This document shows, one piece after another, positions 25,579 through 34,102 of a stretch of 64,000 nt of DNA (positions within the stretch are counted from its first letter, which is position 1; each line of letters starts with the position of its first letter). The notes below the pieces were generated by a model. The model was not told the DNA's origin and searched no databases. It saw only the letters and a list, made by a program, of their open reading frames with translations. Source of the stretch: an uncultured Lachnospiraceae bacterium (GTDB lineage Bacteria > Bacillota > Clostridia > Lachnospirales > Lachnospiraceae); NCBI GenBank assembly GCA_958428365.1, contig CAUAFT010000002.1, positions 124,001-188,000 of the forward strand, in the 5' to 3' direction. The position numbers and the translations under genes were made by a program.

Positions 25579-25605
25579 TGATACATCTTCACAGCTGCGC
25601 GCAGA

Positions 25606-26193
25606 TCAGGCTCCCCTTAAACGGCGCCTCATTTTGTTTTTCTCCGCCAACTGCTTAATCCCCTCTACCACTTGGTGATTTAGTGATACAATATGTTTGA
25701 TATCCTCATCAACATCTATCTTTCGTTTTAAATATTCTTCGTGGCTTTTCTTCACGAAATCACACAGGGCATCCGAGTTGATAAACTCCACCCGCTTGTA
25801 ATGCTCCCTGTCTTCTCTTTCCGTTTTCAAATACTCCAGAAGTCTCTGCTTCAGCTCTCCCTCATAGGAACAATGATCTTTCAGGCTCCCCGGATAGATC
25901 TTATTGTGCGGAAATGTAAAATAATCCGCTATATAATGGGTGATCTGTCCAAGATTTCTGTAGTATTTCGTCTTTTGTTTTCCGCCTTCTCTCTGTTCAT
26001 CAGAAAGAAGGGCAATATTCTTTTTCACCTGTTCAAAGGTTCCGTTAAACTCATGCTTTCTATATAAAAAGGAAGGTTTGATGTCCGGCAGGATACTTCC
26101 TAAATAGAAAGCCCATTTGTGTTTTTTCAGCGAAGTGTCGTCTGAGTTGTGAACGATGTCCCTCGCCAATGAAATGTGTGACTTCTTTCTCAT
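25606..26193 (-). CDS. Zinc-dependent phospholipase C-like protein
   Basis: This 195-residue protein contains an N-terminal His (KSHISLAR), then FYLGSILPDIKPSF and GQITHYIADYFTFPHNK. These His and Asp residues are arranged as in the zinc-dependent phospholipase C/S1-P1 nuclease-like fold. No signal peptide is seen, so it is probably cytoplasmic, and its substrate is unknown. A second member of the same broad family lies at 37071-37856. It starts MRKKSH with the ATG inside an inverted repeat. Confidence 0.75.
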   Translation of the reverse strand: MRKKSHISLARDIVHNSDDTSLKKHKWAFYLGSILPDIKPSFLYRKHEFNGTFEQVKKNIALLSDEQREGGKQKTKYYRNLGQITHYIADYFTFPHNKIYPGSLKDHCSYEGELKQRLLEYLKTEREDREHYKRVEFINSDALCDFVKKSHEEYLKRKIDVDEDIKHIVSLNHQVVEGIKQLAEKNKMRRRLRGA

Positions 26194-26315
26194 GTAATTT
26201 CTCCACGAAAAATTCTTTCGTACAACTGCAATTACATGCTTATTGTACTTCGAATAACGACTTTTTACAAGGGGCTATTCCGAATTTTTCGTGAAGTTTC
26301 TCCTTTAACCGCTAA

Positions 26316-26630
26316 TTATTGACAACAAAAGCTGGCACACTGCGTGTCCTTGCTGTCTGTAGCATGTCCGCCAACGATACCGATACGGTTTGCAGCACAT
26401 TTGCAATTCTCATTGTGGATGCATTTTACAGCCTCGCAGTCAATGTCGATATTCTCACTCTTGTGACCTACCGCATTGCAGCCGCAGTCTCTTATTCTCT
26501 CCTTGAAGCTTGCACAGCTTGTCTCGCTTGTGTTTTTCGCTTCTTTTCCCTCTACCATGATGTCGCCTTTACAACAGTAAGGTTCTTCATTGTAGATACA
26601 ATTTTTAACGGAACACTCTAATTTTGTCAT
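26316..26630 (-). CDS. DUF1540 Cys-rich protein with two repeats
   Basis: The 104-residue protein has two copies of the DUF1540 pattern: LECSVKNCIYNEEPYCCKGD with SCASFKER, then DCEAVKCIHNENCKCAANRI with CASFCCQ. Each repeat has regularly spaced cysteines, which probably bind metal. Proteins of this family are common in Lachnospiraceae and Clostridium; their role is not known. The ATG at 26630 has AAGGAG upstream; a longer frame to 26693 lacks support. Confidence 0.85.
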   Translation of the reverse strand: MTKLECSVKNCIYNEEPYCCKGDIMVEGKEAKNTSETSCASFKERIRDCGCNAVGHKSENIDIDCEAVKCIHNENCKCAANRIGIVGGHATDSKDTQCASFCCQ

Positions 26631-26736
26631 AAAATAAATCTCCTTTCTTCTTACTACCCAATTAGGTTGCTCAAGAAGCGGAGATTTATTCATCTTTCAG
26701 ATCCATTCCCTTTGATCTGTTTTTTATTTTATTCTC

Positions 26737-28710
26737 TTAATTTTTTTCTTCCCCGGTAACCTCCTTGCGGATCTCTTTCGTGCGGATCTCCTCACTGATC
26801 TGATCGATAAATTCTTTCAGAGGCTTCACTCCCTCATCTCCGGCGAAACGGCTTCTCACAGACACAGTCCCATCTGCTTCCTCCTTCTCGCCCACAACCA
26901 GCATGTATGGAAGTTTTGCCAGACGGCTCTCTCTGATCTTGTAGCCGATCTTCTCGGAGCGGGTATCCACGGTCGCCAGAATACCGTTCTTCTTAAGTTC
27001 TGCCTCCACTTTTTTCGCATAATCCTCATATTTTTCGGAGATCGGCAGTACGCGCACCTGCTCCGGGCAGAGCCAGGTCGGAAACTTTCCGGCATATTTT
27101 TCAATGAGCCATGCCAGGGTTCTCTCATAACATCCCATGGAAGTACGATGGATGATATACGGACGCACCTTGTCTCCGTTGGCATCAATGTAATACATGT
27201 CAAACTGTTCCGCTAAGAGGGCGTCCCACTGAATGGTAATCATGGTGTCCTCCTTGCCGTAGACATTCTTGGCATTGATATCCACCTTCGGTCCGTAGAA
27301 GGCAGCCTCTCCCACGTCCTCCACAAACGGAATCTCCAGTTCCTGTAAGATCTCACGCATATGCTGTTCGGTCTCCTCCCAGACTTCCGGCTCACCGATA
27401 TATTTTTCCCGGTTGTCCGGATCCCATTTGGAGAGATGGTAGGTCACATCCTCCTCCACGCCCAGGGTTTCCAGACAATATTTTGCCAGGGCAAGGCATC
27501 CTTTAAATTCCTCCACCATCTGATCCGGTCTTACGATCAAATGACCTTCGGAGATTGTAAACTGACGGACTCTGGTCAGTCCGTGCATCTCTCCCGAATC
27601 CTCGTTGCGGAACAGCGTAGAGGTCTCGCCGTAACGCAGCGGCAGCTCCCTGTAGGAATGCTGGGAATTTTTGTATACATAATACTGGAACGGACAGGTC
27701 ATCGGACGAAGGGCAAAGACTTCCTTATCCTTCTCTTCATCCCCTAAGACAAACATGCCGTCGGTATAGTGATCCCAGTGACCGGAAATCTTATACAGAT
27801 CGGATTTTGCCATCAAAGGGGTCTTCGTACGGATATAACCCCACTCGTTATCCTCCAGATCCTCGATCCAGCGCTGTAAGGTCTGAATGATCTTAGCTCC
27901 CTTCGGCATTAACAGCGGAAGCCCCTGACCGATGACGTCCACGGTGGTAAATAATTCCATCTCACGGCCTAATTTATTGTGATCTCTCTTCTTGATATCC
28001 TCTAAATGTTCCAGATAAGCGTTCAGCTCCTCCTTTGTGGCAAAGGCAGTTCCATAGATACGCTGCAACTGTGCCTTATTGGAATCCCCTCTCCAGTATG
28101 CCATGGAGGAAGAGATCAGCTTAAACGCTTTGATCCCCTTGGTATTCATCAGATGAGGTCCCGCACAGAGGTCTGTAAATTCCTCTCCCTGTTTATAGAA
28201 AGAGATCTCCGCATCCTCCGGCAGATCCTCGATCAGCTCCACCTTGTACGGCTCCTCCTTTTCCTTCATAAAGGCAATGGCCTCCTCTCTCGGAAGGGTG
28301 TATTTTTCCAGACGGTTTCCCTTTTTGATGATCTTTTTCATCTCTTTTTCCAGATTGTCCAGATCTTCCCTGGAAAACGGCTCCGCCTCAAAATCATAGT
28401 AAAATCCCTCGTCGATGGAAGGTCCGATCGCCAGCTTCGCATTCGGATAGAGTCTCTTCACCGCTTCTGCCAGCACATGGGATGCGGTATGACGCACCGT
28501 GCGGATCCCCTCGCTGTCCTTCGCTGTCAGTACATTGAACTCACAGTCTGTGCCAATGACGGTTCTTAAATCCTTCACCTCTCCGTTGATCTCCACGGCG
28601 CAGGCTGCCCTTGCCAGTCCCTCGCTGATATCTCTTGTGATATCGTAAGCGCTCATTGCTTCGCTGTACTCTTTGATGCTTCCATCTTTTAATGTGATCT
28701 TCATTTTCAT
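26737..28710 (-). CDS. thrS: Threonyl-tRNA synthetase
   Basis: The 657-residue class II synthetase has an N-terminal TGS domain (KITLKDGSIKEYSEAMSA), the editing/second additional domain with HTASHVLAEAVKRLYP, the catalytic core with GEMHGLTRVRQF and zinc ligands around MTCPFQYYVYKNSQHSYREL, and a C-terminal anticodon-binding domain. Two in-frame ATGs (28710 and 28704) share one GGAG site; the second is better spaced. A threonine-specific T-box lies far upstream at about 29.7-30.0 kb and is the expected regulator. A small membrane-protein gene lies between. Confidence 0.97.
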   Translation of the reverse strand: MKMKITLKDGSIKEYSEAMSAYDITRDISEGLARAACAVEINGEVKDLRTVIGTDCEFNVLTAKDSEGIRTVRHTASHVLAEAVKRLYPNAKLAIGPSIDEGFYYDFEAEPFSREDLDNLEKEMKKIIKKGNRLEKYTLPREEAIAFMKEKEEPYKVELIEDLPEDAEISFYKQGEEFTDLCAGPHLMNTKGIKAFKLISSSMAYWRGDSNKAQLQRIYGTAFATKEELNAYLEHLEDIKKRDHNKLGREMELFTTVDVIGQGLPLLMPKGAKIIQTLQRWIEDLEDNEWGYIRTKTPLMAKSDLYKISGHWDHYTDGMFVLGDEEKDKEVFALRPMTCPFQYYVYKNSQHSYRELPLRYGETSTLFRNEDSGEMHGLTRVRQFTISEGHLIVRPDQMVEEFKGCLALAKYCLETLGVEEDVTYHLSKWDPDNREKYIGEPEVWEETEQHMREILQELEIPFVEDVGEAAFYGPKVDINAKNVYGKEDTMITIQWDALLAEQFDMYYIDANGDKVRPYIIHRTSMGCYERTLAWLIEKYAGKFPTWLCPEQVRVLPISEKYEDYAKKVEAELKKNGILATVDTRSEKIGYKIRESRLAKLPYMLVVGEKEEADGTVSVRSRFAGDEGVKPLKEFIDQISEEIRTKEIRKEVTGEEKN

Positions 28711-28777
28711 TGATCTCCTGTTCTATCTTAGTTTTTTCGCTTATCCTGCTTTTATTCTCTTGATTCTTCTTGATTTT

Positions 28778-29029
28778 TTATTTTCTTTTATTCTTTTTTG
28801 AAGAATCTTTTTTAGATTTTTTCTGACCCTTTTTTTCGTCATTGCTGACTCTGTTATTGCTGTTGTTGCTTCCATTTTCGCATCCGATCTTCGTATACTT
28901 TCTCGGAGAGCATAACATTCCGATTACTAACCCGCCCAGAAGGCAGGTGGTGATGGTTAAAAAATATTCCTTTTTTGTCATTGTGGTTGTTTCGGTTAAA
29001 TCTGATGCAAATTCTCTCATTTTGTTCAT
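28778..29029 (-). CDS. Small membrane protein with Lys-rich tail
   Basis: The 83-residue protein has a short N-terminus, one membrane helix (about residues 24-42, FLTITTCLLGGLVIGMLCSP) and a highly charged Asn/Ser/Lys-rich tail (KKGQKKSKKDSSKKNKRK). The layout resembles YtxH-type proteins, without firm homology. AAGGAGG precedes the ATG. It is co-directional with thrS and lies between it and the T-box, so it is probably transcribed from the same leader. Confidence 0.65.
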   Translation of the reverse strand: MNKMREFASDLTETTTMTKKEYFLTITTCLLGGLVIGMLCSPRKYTKIGCENGSNNSNNRVSNDEKKGQKKSKKDSSKKNKRK

Positions 29030-29094
29030 AAAATCCTCCTTCTTGGTGCGGTGTGTTTAAAATTTGGGGTGGGGGGAGTTATTGGCGGGGGACG

Positions 29095-29323
29095 ATTTGT
29101 AAAAATAGCCGTTCAGAATTGCTCCCTGTTTCGGATATAAGATTTTCTAAGCGTTCCGTTTAACCTATTGGCAACGGACGCAACCGGCCCATATTCGCCA
29201 TCCATGGCTCAGATGTGCCTTTCCCGGACGTCCTGTCCGGGAATTGCTGACAATTTGCCGGAACACTAAGAAAATCTAATATCCTACACAATGTCGCAAT
29301 TCTGAACGGCTATTTTTACAAAT
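29095..29323. repeat. Hairpin element, copy A
   Basis: A 229-bp unit is bounded by a perfect 28-bp inverted repeat (29095-29122 and 29296-29323). Inside are an imperfect second arm (GGATATAAGATTTTCTAAG near 29133-29151 and its partner near 29266-29284) and a central stem TTCCCGGAC-GTCCT-GTCCGGGAA (29221-29243). The middle is nearly identical to copy B. No protein is encoded. It looks like a MITE-like or structured-RNA element. Confidence 0.75.
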
Positions 29324-29374
29324 CTGGTTGTGCGTATAACTCGCCACCTTAAAATTTTAAGAATGTCAGGCGCT

Positions 29375-29404
29375 GGACTTGAGAACCTTTGGGTTCTCAA
29401 GTCC
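29375..29404. terminator. Strong hairpin between the two element copies
   Basis: GGACTTGAGAACC (29375-29387) and GGTTCTCAAGTCC (29392-29404) form a perfect 13-bp stem with a 4-base loop. A weak T-rich stretch follows on the plus strand. It could be a terminator or part of the structured region. Confidence 0.5.
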
Positions 29405-29449
29405 TTGGTTTTCCCGCTTTTTCTCACAGCGTTTTCGGGGAATCGCGAA

Positions 29450-29674
29450 GCTGAACAGATGTATGTCATGGCTTGCGACTTGTGTGAATATTAGATTTTC
29501 TTAATATTCTGCACAATGTTCAGGAATTTTCGGACAGGACGTCCGAAAAAGGCACATCTGAGCCATGGATGGCGAATATGGGCCGGTTCCGTCCGTGCTT
29601 CTCAGCCTTGCCAGAATATTTAGAAAATCTTATATTCACGACACGGAGCAAGCCATGACATACATCCGTTCAGC
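29450..29674. repeat. Hairpin element, copy B (inverted)
   Basis: A 225-bp unit related to copy A but in opposite orientation. Its outer arms (29450-29476 and 29648-29674) pair over 27 bp with one difference, but their sequence is unrelated to the outer arms of copy A. Inner arms (29484-29511 and 29612-29639) keep the AGATTTTCT core. The central stem TTTTCGGAC-AGGAC-GTCCGAAAA (29527-29549) differs from that of copy A by paired changes that preserve pairing. Confidence 0.75.
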
Positions 29675-29691
29675 CCCACGTCCCCAAAAAC

Positions 29692-29985
29692 AAAAAAGCC
29701 CATGCACTACAACTTAAATGTAATGCACGGACGTATCAACGCGGTTCCACCCTGCTTGCTCTGCCTCTCCAGAAAAATAATCTCATAAGTCCAGCTCGGA
29801 CTCACAGATGGCAAAGCCTCTCTTTTGATGATAACGGAATCACCGTACCCGATTAAGGGTCGCTCCGAGGTGGTCTTCGGCAATTTTCCTGTCAAACCGC
29901 TCACAGCTCGAAGCCTTCGCTTCGGCGGTTCTCTCTGGCACATTTCGATTGCTTACTCTTCTCTTCAACGCTTTGTTGTCTTCTG
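29692..29985 (-). ncRNA. T-box leader, threonine-specific
   Basis: The T-box sequence AGGGTGGAACCGCG is present on the minus strand at 29740-29753. A terminator stem follows (about 29702-29730) with TTTTTTGTTTTT after it. Upstream, Stem I shows the AGTA motif, the GAGAG bulge motif and the specifier stretch CCGAAGACCACCTCGGAGC, in which ACC (29872-29874) reads as threonine. Uncharged tRNA-Thr should stabilise the antiterminator and let transcription continue. The nearest synthetase gene downstream is thrS, about 1 kb away. Confidence 0.92.
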
Positions 29986-29993
29986 TATGTTTG

Positions 29994-30022
29994 ATTTTAG
30001 ACCCTTTTTTGTGATCTGTAAA
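29994..30022 (-). promoter_or_regulatory. Promoter of the T-box leader
   Basis: TTTACA (30017-30022) and TAAAAT (29994-29999) on the minus strand are separated by 17 bases. The predicted start falls just upstream of Stem I of the T-box. Confidence 0.7.
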
Positions 30023-30034
30023 GAAGTTTTTTAC

Positions 30035-30565
30035 TTATTTGTTTTTTCCGCAGCATTTTTTGTACTTTTTGCCGCTTCCACATGGACACGGATCGTTTGG
30101 ATAGATTTTTTCTTCCTTTACGATGGTGCCTGATTTTTTCTGTTCCAGGTAGAGTTCTTTTTTGCGCTCTTCGCCTAAGATGGTGTTCCACTGTGGAAGG
30201 TCATAGAGCCAGTCTGCTTTTGCGTCTACCATGTTCTTGTATAAGAGTTCTTTGTCGAAAATCAGGTTGACTTCGGTGTCTTCTTCCATGGTATCTATTG
30301 GGTTTGGATTTTTCAGACTGTCATTGATGCCGTCCAAAAATCCGGTCATATCCATCAGGGAAATGTCAAATCTATCGGCAAGCTCCTTTACGGTTCCTGT
30401 GATTTCTTCGTCCGGATTGTCTAAGAGTCTTTCGTAGATTCCTTTTTCCAGTAAGAAGTAATCCTGCCAGAACTTCTGAAGTTTTCCTTTGTCCATTTGT
30501 TCGTTATAGGCGGTTGCCTGCCATTCCTGTAAAAGTGCCATATATCTTCCATCCTTATCCTTCAT
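30035..30565 (-). CDS. SEC-C motif protein
   Basis: The 176-residue protein ends with a SEC-C zinc-binding motif, [19 protein letters not shown]. The rest is helical with no recognised domain. SEC-C tails are found on SecA and on many otherwise unrelated proteins, where they bind zinc and sometimes ribosomes or nucleic acid. An in-frame ATG at 30541 is an alternative start. The T-box promoter lies just downstream of its stop. Function is unknown. Confidence 0.8.
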   Translation of the reverse strand: MKDKDGRYMALLQEWQATAYNEQMDKGKLQKFWQDYFLLEKGIYERLLDNPDEEITGTVKELADRFDISLMDMTGFLDGINDSLKNPNPIDTMEEDTEVNLIFDKELLYKNMVDAKADWLYDLPQWNTILGEERKKELYLEQKKSGTIVKEEKIYPNDPCPCGSGKKYKKCCGKNK

Positions 30566-30756
30566 AGTCTGTGCCTTTGCACCGTATCAGTATAACCCAT
30601 TTATTTTTATTTTTCAATAGTGGAAACTGCCTTCCAAAAAGTTTGCTGGCATGAAACCGCAGCGAGATATCGCAATAAGTTTCCCGTGCAATCGTTACTC
30701 TGCTGTGATATGATGGAGACAAAGGGTACACCAATTTTGAAAAGGAGCTTCTTATT

Positions 30757-30975
30757 ATGAAAAAAGTAAAACGGATTCTTGCCATTCTGCTTGTGATAAT
30801 CTTAGCGGGACTGTATATTTCCACGCTGGTCTTTGCACTGATTGGAAGTGAGCGGGCGATGGACTGGCTGAAGGTCTCTATTTATGCAACGATTGTGCTT
30901 CCGGTTCTTCTGTGGGCTTACAGTTTTGTATATAAGCTGTTGAAAAAGTCAGGGGAAGAGGATTCGGAAGTCTGA
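30757..30975 (+). CDS. Small two-helix membrane protein
   Basis: The 72-residue protein has two hydrophobic helices (about residues 6-29 and 41-62) with basic residues between and at the ends, and an acidic C-terminus (GEEDSEV). AAAGGAG precedes the ATG. It is one of the few plus-strand genes here and stands alone. Similar unnamed proteins are common in Lachnospiraceae; no function can be assigned. Confidence 0.72.
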   Translation: MKKVKRILAILLVIILAGLYISTLVFALIGSERAMDWLKVSIYATIVLPVLLWAYSFVYKLLKKSGEEDSEV

Positions 30976-30992
30976 CTATGAGTATGACAATG

Positions 30993-32354
30993 TCAGTCAG
31001 CGGCTGTCCCGACCTGGTCCAGGCTTTTCATCCATGTCTTTTGGCGGAATACCAAAAGTGAGATTCCAAGGCGTACACATTCTTCCAAAGACAGCAGGAA
31101 GTACACATAGGGAATGGACCACTTCCAGAAAAAGGCGGAAAGTAAGGCGAGGGGAACTCCGAATATCCAGGTTCCTATGAAATCGATTGCCATCACATAT
31201 TTTGTCTTTCCTCCGCTTCGGATGATTCCGCCTCCCAGAATCATGTTCTGTACTTTTACCGGGGCAATCAGCGCAAAGACGACGAGGATCTGACTGGTGA
31301 GGATTCTGACCGATTCTTCTACCTGGTAGATTTTCACATAATATCTGCTGGAAAGTAGCAGTATGACAGATAATATGAGAGAGCCTGCGAGTCCATAGAG
31401 CATGAGTTTTTTGGATTCTTCGTAGGCTTTTTCATATTCCTCCCTGCCTAAGGATTTTCCGATTAGGATTCCAGCGGCCTGGGCTACTCCATTCAGGGCA
31501 CCGATGAAGAGGACCTGGATGGGTGTCGTTAAAGTCATGGCGGCAAAATCATCGGTTCCGATATGTCCGTAGACTGCGGCATAGACATTTTCTCCCAGAC
31601 TCCAGAAAAATTCACAGACGAGTATCGGAAGTAAAATTCCCAGATATTGCATTCCGTTGTCCTTATGGACACGCCAGACGAAGGTCAGATGAAGGCTCTG
31701 CTTCCTGTAATATTGAAAAAACAAAAGCAGGGTCAGGATACATCCGAAAATCTGGGAAACCACCGTTGCCAGGGCTGCGCCTCTTACCCCCATCTGGGGA
31801 AATCCGAATTTTCCAAAAATCAACAGGTAGTTCAATCCCGTATTGATGATTGCCGCTGCAATCCCGGCATATAATGGGATTCGCGCCGCCTCCATACAGC
31901 GGAGCAGGGTTGCCAGCAGATTTGTGACTGCCAGTGGGAAATAAGATAAGGCAAGAATCCGCAAATAGTCTGCTGCTACGGCTCTTGTCATCTCATCCTT
32001 CGTATAAATTCCCATAATCTGAGATGGAAAAATGCTGCACAAAACCGTGAACAGGATTGCCAGTATCACCACAACCATCCCATTCATGAAAAAGCTCCGG
32101 CTAACTTCCCTCTCATCTTTTTTGCCTATGTACTGTGCAATCATGATTCCCGCTGCCGCTGCTACGGCAGAGACCAGCACAAAAAACAGGGAAGCGAATT
32201 TTCCTCCCAGTCCGATTCCTGCGATACTGGTGCTTCCAAGCTGGCCTGTCATAATCTGATCAATCACACTGAAAGAGGACTGTAACAGCGATTGCAAAGT
32301 AATCGGAAGTGCAATGTTCACTACCGTTCTATAAAATGTTTGTTCCTTATCCAT
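30993..32354 (-). CDS. MATE family efflux transporter
   Basis: The 453-residue protein has twelve predicted membrane helices in two similar halves and starts MDKEQTFYRTVVNIALPITL. This is the MATE pattern of sodium- or proton-coupled drug and toxin export. Pro/Gly-rich loops such as TGQLGSTSIAGIGLGGKF are typical. The ATG at 32354 has AAGGAGG ten bases upstream. A LacI-type regulator gene lies next to it on the same strand and may control it. Substrate unknown. Confidence 0.9.
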   Translation of the reverse strand: MDKEQTFYRTVVNIALPITLQSLLQSSFSVIDQIMTGQLGSTSIAGIGLGGKFASLFFVLVSAVAAAAGIMIAQYIGKKDEREVSRSFFMNGMVVVILAILFTVLCSIFPSQIMGIYTKDEMTRAVAADYLRILALSYFPLAVTNLLATLLRCMEAARIPLYAGIAAAIINTGLNYLLIFGKFGFPQMGVRGAALATVVSQIFGCILTLLLFFQYYRKQSLHLTFVWRVHKDNGMQYLGILLPILVCEFFWSLGENVYAAVYGHIGTDDFAAMTLTTPIQVLFIGALNGVAQAAGILIGKSLGREEYEKAYEESKKLMLYGLAGSLILSVILLLSSRYYVKIYQVEESVRILTSQILVVFALIAPVKVQNMILGGGIIRSGGKTKYVMAIDFIGTWIFGVPLALLSAFFWKWSIPYVYFLLSLEECVRLGISLLVFRQKTWMKSLDQVGTAAD

Positions 32355-32492
32355 GGCAAACACACCTCCTTGTAATTATCTTAGCGAAGGAGTGCCGATT
32401 TCACAATGGGTTAAACGCGTAACCCTTTACAAAAATAAGAACCGGGATTTGTGCATTGTGACAATCATCCCGGTTTCTTTCTATTTCAAATC

Positions 32493-33503
32493 TTATGATA
32501 TGTTTTTCATCACGCTCTGTCTTTTTACAAGGGTTACCGACAGAGTCAATGCGGTATCGATTTCCTCTCCTTCCCGCAATTTTTTCAGCGTGGTGACTGC
32601 GAGACTGGCTCTTAACTTTCCGTCCTGCCGGATTGTGGTAAGAGGTGGGTAGACGGCTTCACACAGCGGGCAGTCGTCAAAGCCCGCTATGGATATCTCT
32701 TCCGGAATCCTTACACCCTTCTTCAACAGAAACTGCATCAGGTCTATTGCATAGTAATCGGAAACGGCGAATATCCCGGAGTAGGTTCTTAATTTCTCCA
32801 GATTCTGCTGATAGAACTTCCTGCGCTCCTCTTTTTCCATGGGGATCATCAGAAAGTCAGCTCCATCTTCCGCCATTGCCGTCCGAAATCCCTCAAACCT
32901 TTCCCGGTCCATACAGATGTCGTTATCTGAAATACAGAGAACCTTCCTGTGACCCAGACTACGAAAGTAGGCTCCCATCTGATAACCGCCGTCATAGTTG
33001 TCAATCGTTAGATTGCACATGCGCCCCTGTTCTTTTAAATAGCCGTCATAGATAACAAAGGGGATGTGCATATGGTCTCTTAGCTTTTTGTAATCCTGCT
33101 CACAAAAACCGATGACTACCAGCCCCTCCATATTCCACATGGAAGCAAACCGGGCAATCTCGTTCCAATCCTTTGTCACCTTTACCATCATGAAATATCC
33201 GGCCTTTTCGATTTCAACGGATAGATAATTCAAGGATGATGCAATAAAGTAATCTTCCAGCGCCCGGCTTTCATATTTCTCATGGTCATTCACCACGACG
33301 CCAATCATCCTGGAATTATTCTGAGCCAGCAAAATTCCCGCCATGCTGGGAATGTACTGCTTCTGCTCTAAAAGCTCCTGCACCCGCCGCACGGTTTCGT
33401 CGGAGATTTTTGCCGTTTTTCCATGAATTACATTGGAGACTGTGGCTGTGCTGAGTCCCAATTCCTCTGCGATGTCGATGATTCTTACTCTTTTTTCTTT
33501 CAA
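32493..33503 (-). CDS. LacI-family transcriptional regulator
   Basis: The 336-residue regulator has an N-terminal LacI helix-turn-helix (RIIDIAEELGLSTATVSNVI HGK) and a periplasmic-binding-protein-like effector domain (RMIGVVVNDHE... to GFDDCPLCEAVYPPLTTIRQ). The start is TTG at 33503, overlapping the stop of the upstream remnant ORF (TTGA). No ribosome site is apparent before it, so translation may depend on coupling. It lies upstream of the MATE gene on the same strand; control of that gene is likely but not shown. Confidence 0.88.
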   Translation of the reverse strand: MKEKRVRIIDIAEELGLSTATVSNVIHGKTAKISDETVRRVQELLEQKQYIPSMAGILLAQNNSRMIGVVVNDHEKYESRALEDYFIASSLNYLSVEIEKAGYFMMVKVTKDWNEIARFASMWNMEGLVVIGFCEQDYKKLRDHMHIPFVIYDGYLKEQGRMCNLTIDNYDGGYQMGAYFRSLGHRKVLCISDNDICMDRERFEGFRTAMAEDGADFLMIPMEKEERRKFYQQNLEKLRTYSGIFAVSDYYAIDLMQFLLKKGVRIPEEISIAGFDDCPLCEAVYPPLTTIRQDGKLRASLAVTTLKKLREGEEIDTALTLSVTLVKRQSVMKNIS

Positions 33504-34030
33504 TGTGTTTTTACCATATATTCTTCACAGATTTGTTCATCATCCCACATTGGATTTTCTGCAATCATGCCTCTTATTTCTTCCACAAAATCTGTTGTTT
33601 CTTCAATGATATCTGCTATTTCTGCCGAAGACATGCCCTTCTGGCTTTTTTTCCGTATTAGGGAAATCAAATTTATTATTTTACCTTGCTTTATGAATAT
33701 TGCTTCCAACTCCCACGATTTCATATAACTGACTCCAACCTCCTCATCACGTCTGACTTCATTCACGAGTCTGTGAATTTCTCTCAGATTCTTGTCCGTC
33801 ACATTTTCTTCCGTACTTTTTTCAATATATTTTAACATATCCCGCAGATCTTTGCCAGGGATTCCTTCCTCACCCTTTGTATACAGATAAATAGTCTCTA
33901 TTCCATCGTCGTATTCTATACTATCATCCTCCATGCACTTTGTCTTAAAACGATACACCATACGGTTTTTCCCGAAAGGAACATAGGGAAGAATATTGAA
34001 AAAGTCTGGTTGCCAAAGACTTTCTATAAA
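33500..34030 (-). pseudogene. Remnant of Rpn-family recombination-promoting nuclease
   Basis: The frame is open from 34030 to a stop at 33500. Its first part reads LWQPDFFNILPYVPFGKNRM, then VYRFKTKCMED, followed by LRDMLKYIEKSTEENVTDKN and EVRRDEEVGVSYMKSWE. This is the C-terminal half of the Rpn/PDDEXK transposase-like family. The N-terminal PD-(D/E)XK nuclease domain is missing: a stop lies at 34031 and no homologous coding sequence is seen beyond. The first ATG is at 33961, in the middle of the homologous region. It is most likely a decayed copy, though its 3' end still overlaps the LacI start. Confidence 0.7.
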
Positions 34031-34102
34031 TTAGGGGATACAAACAATCCCTTCATTTATATCATCTTTTGACACCAGACTATCTTTTCCTTCTATCCCA
34101 TC

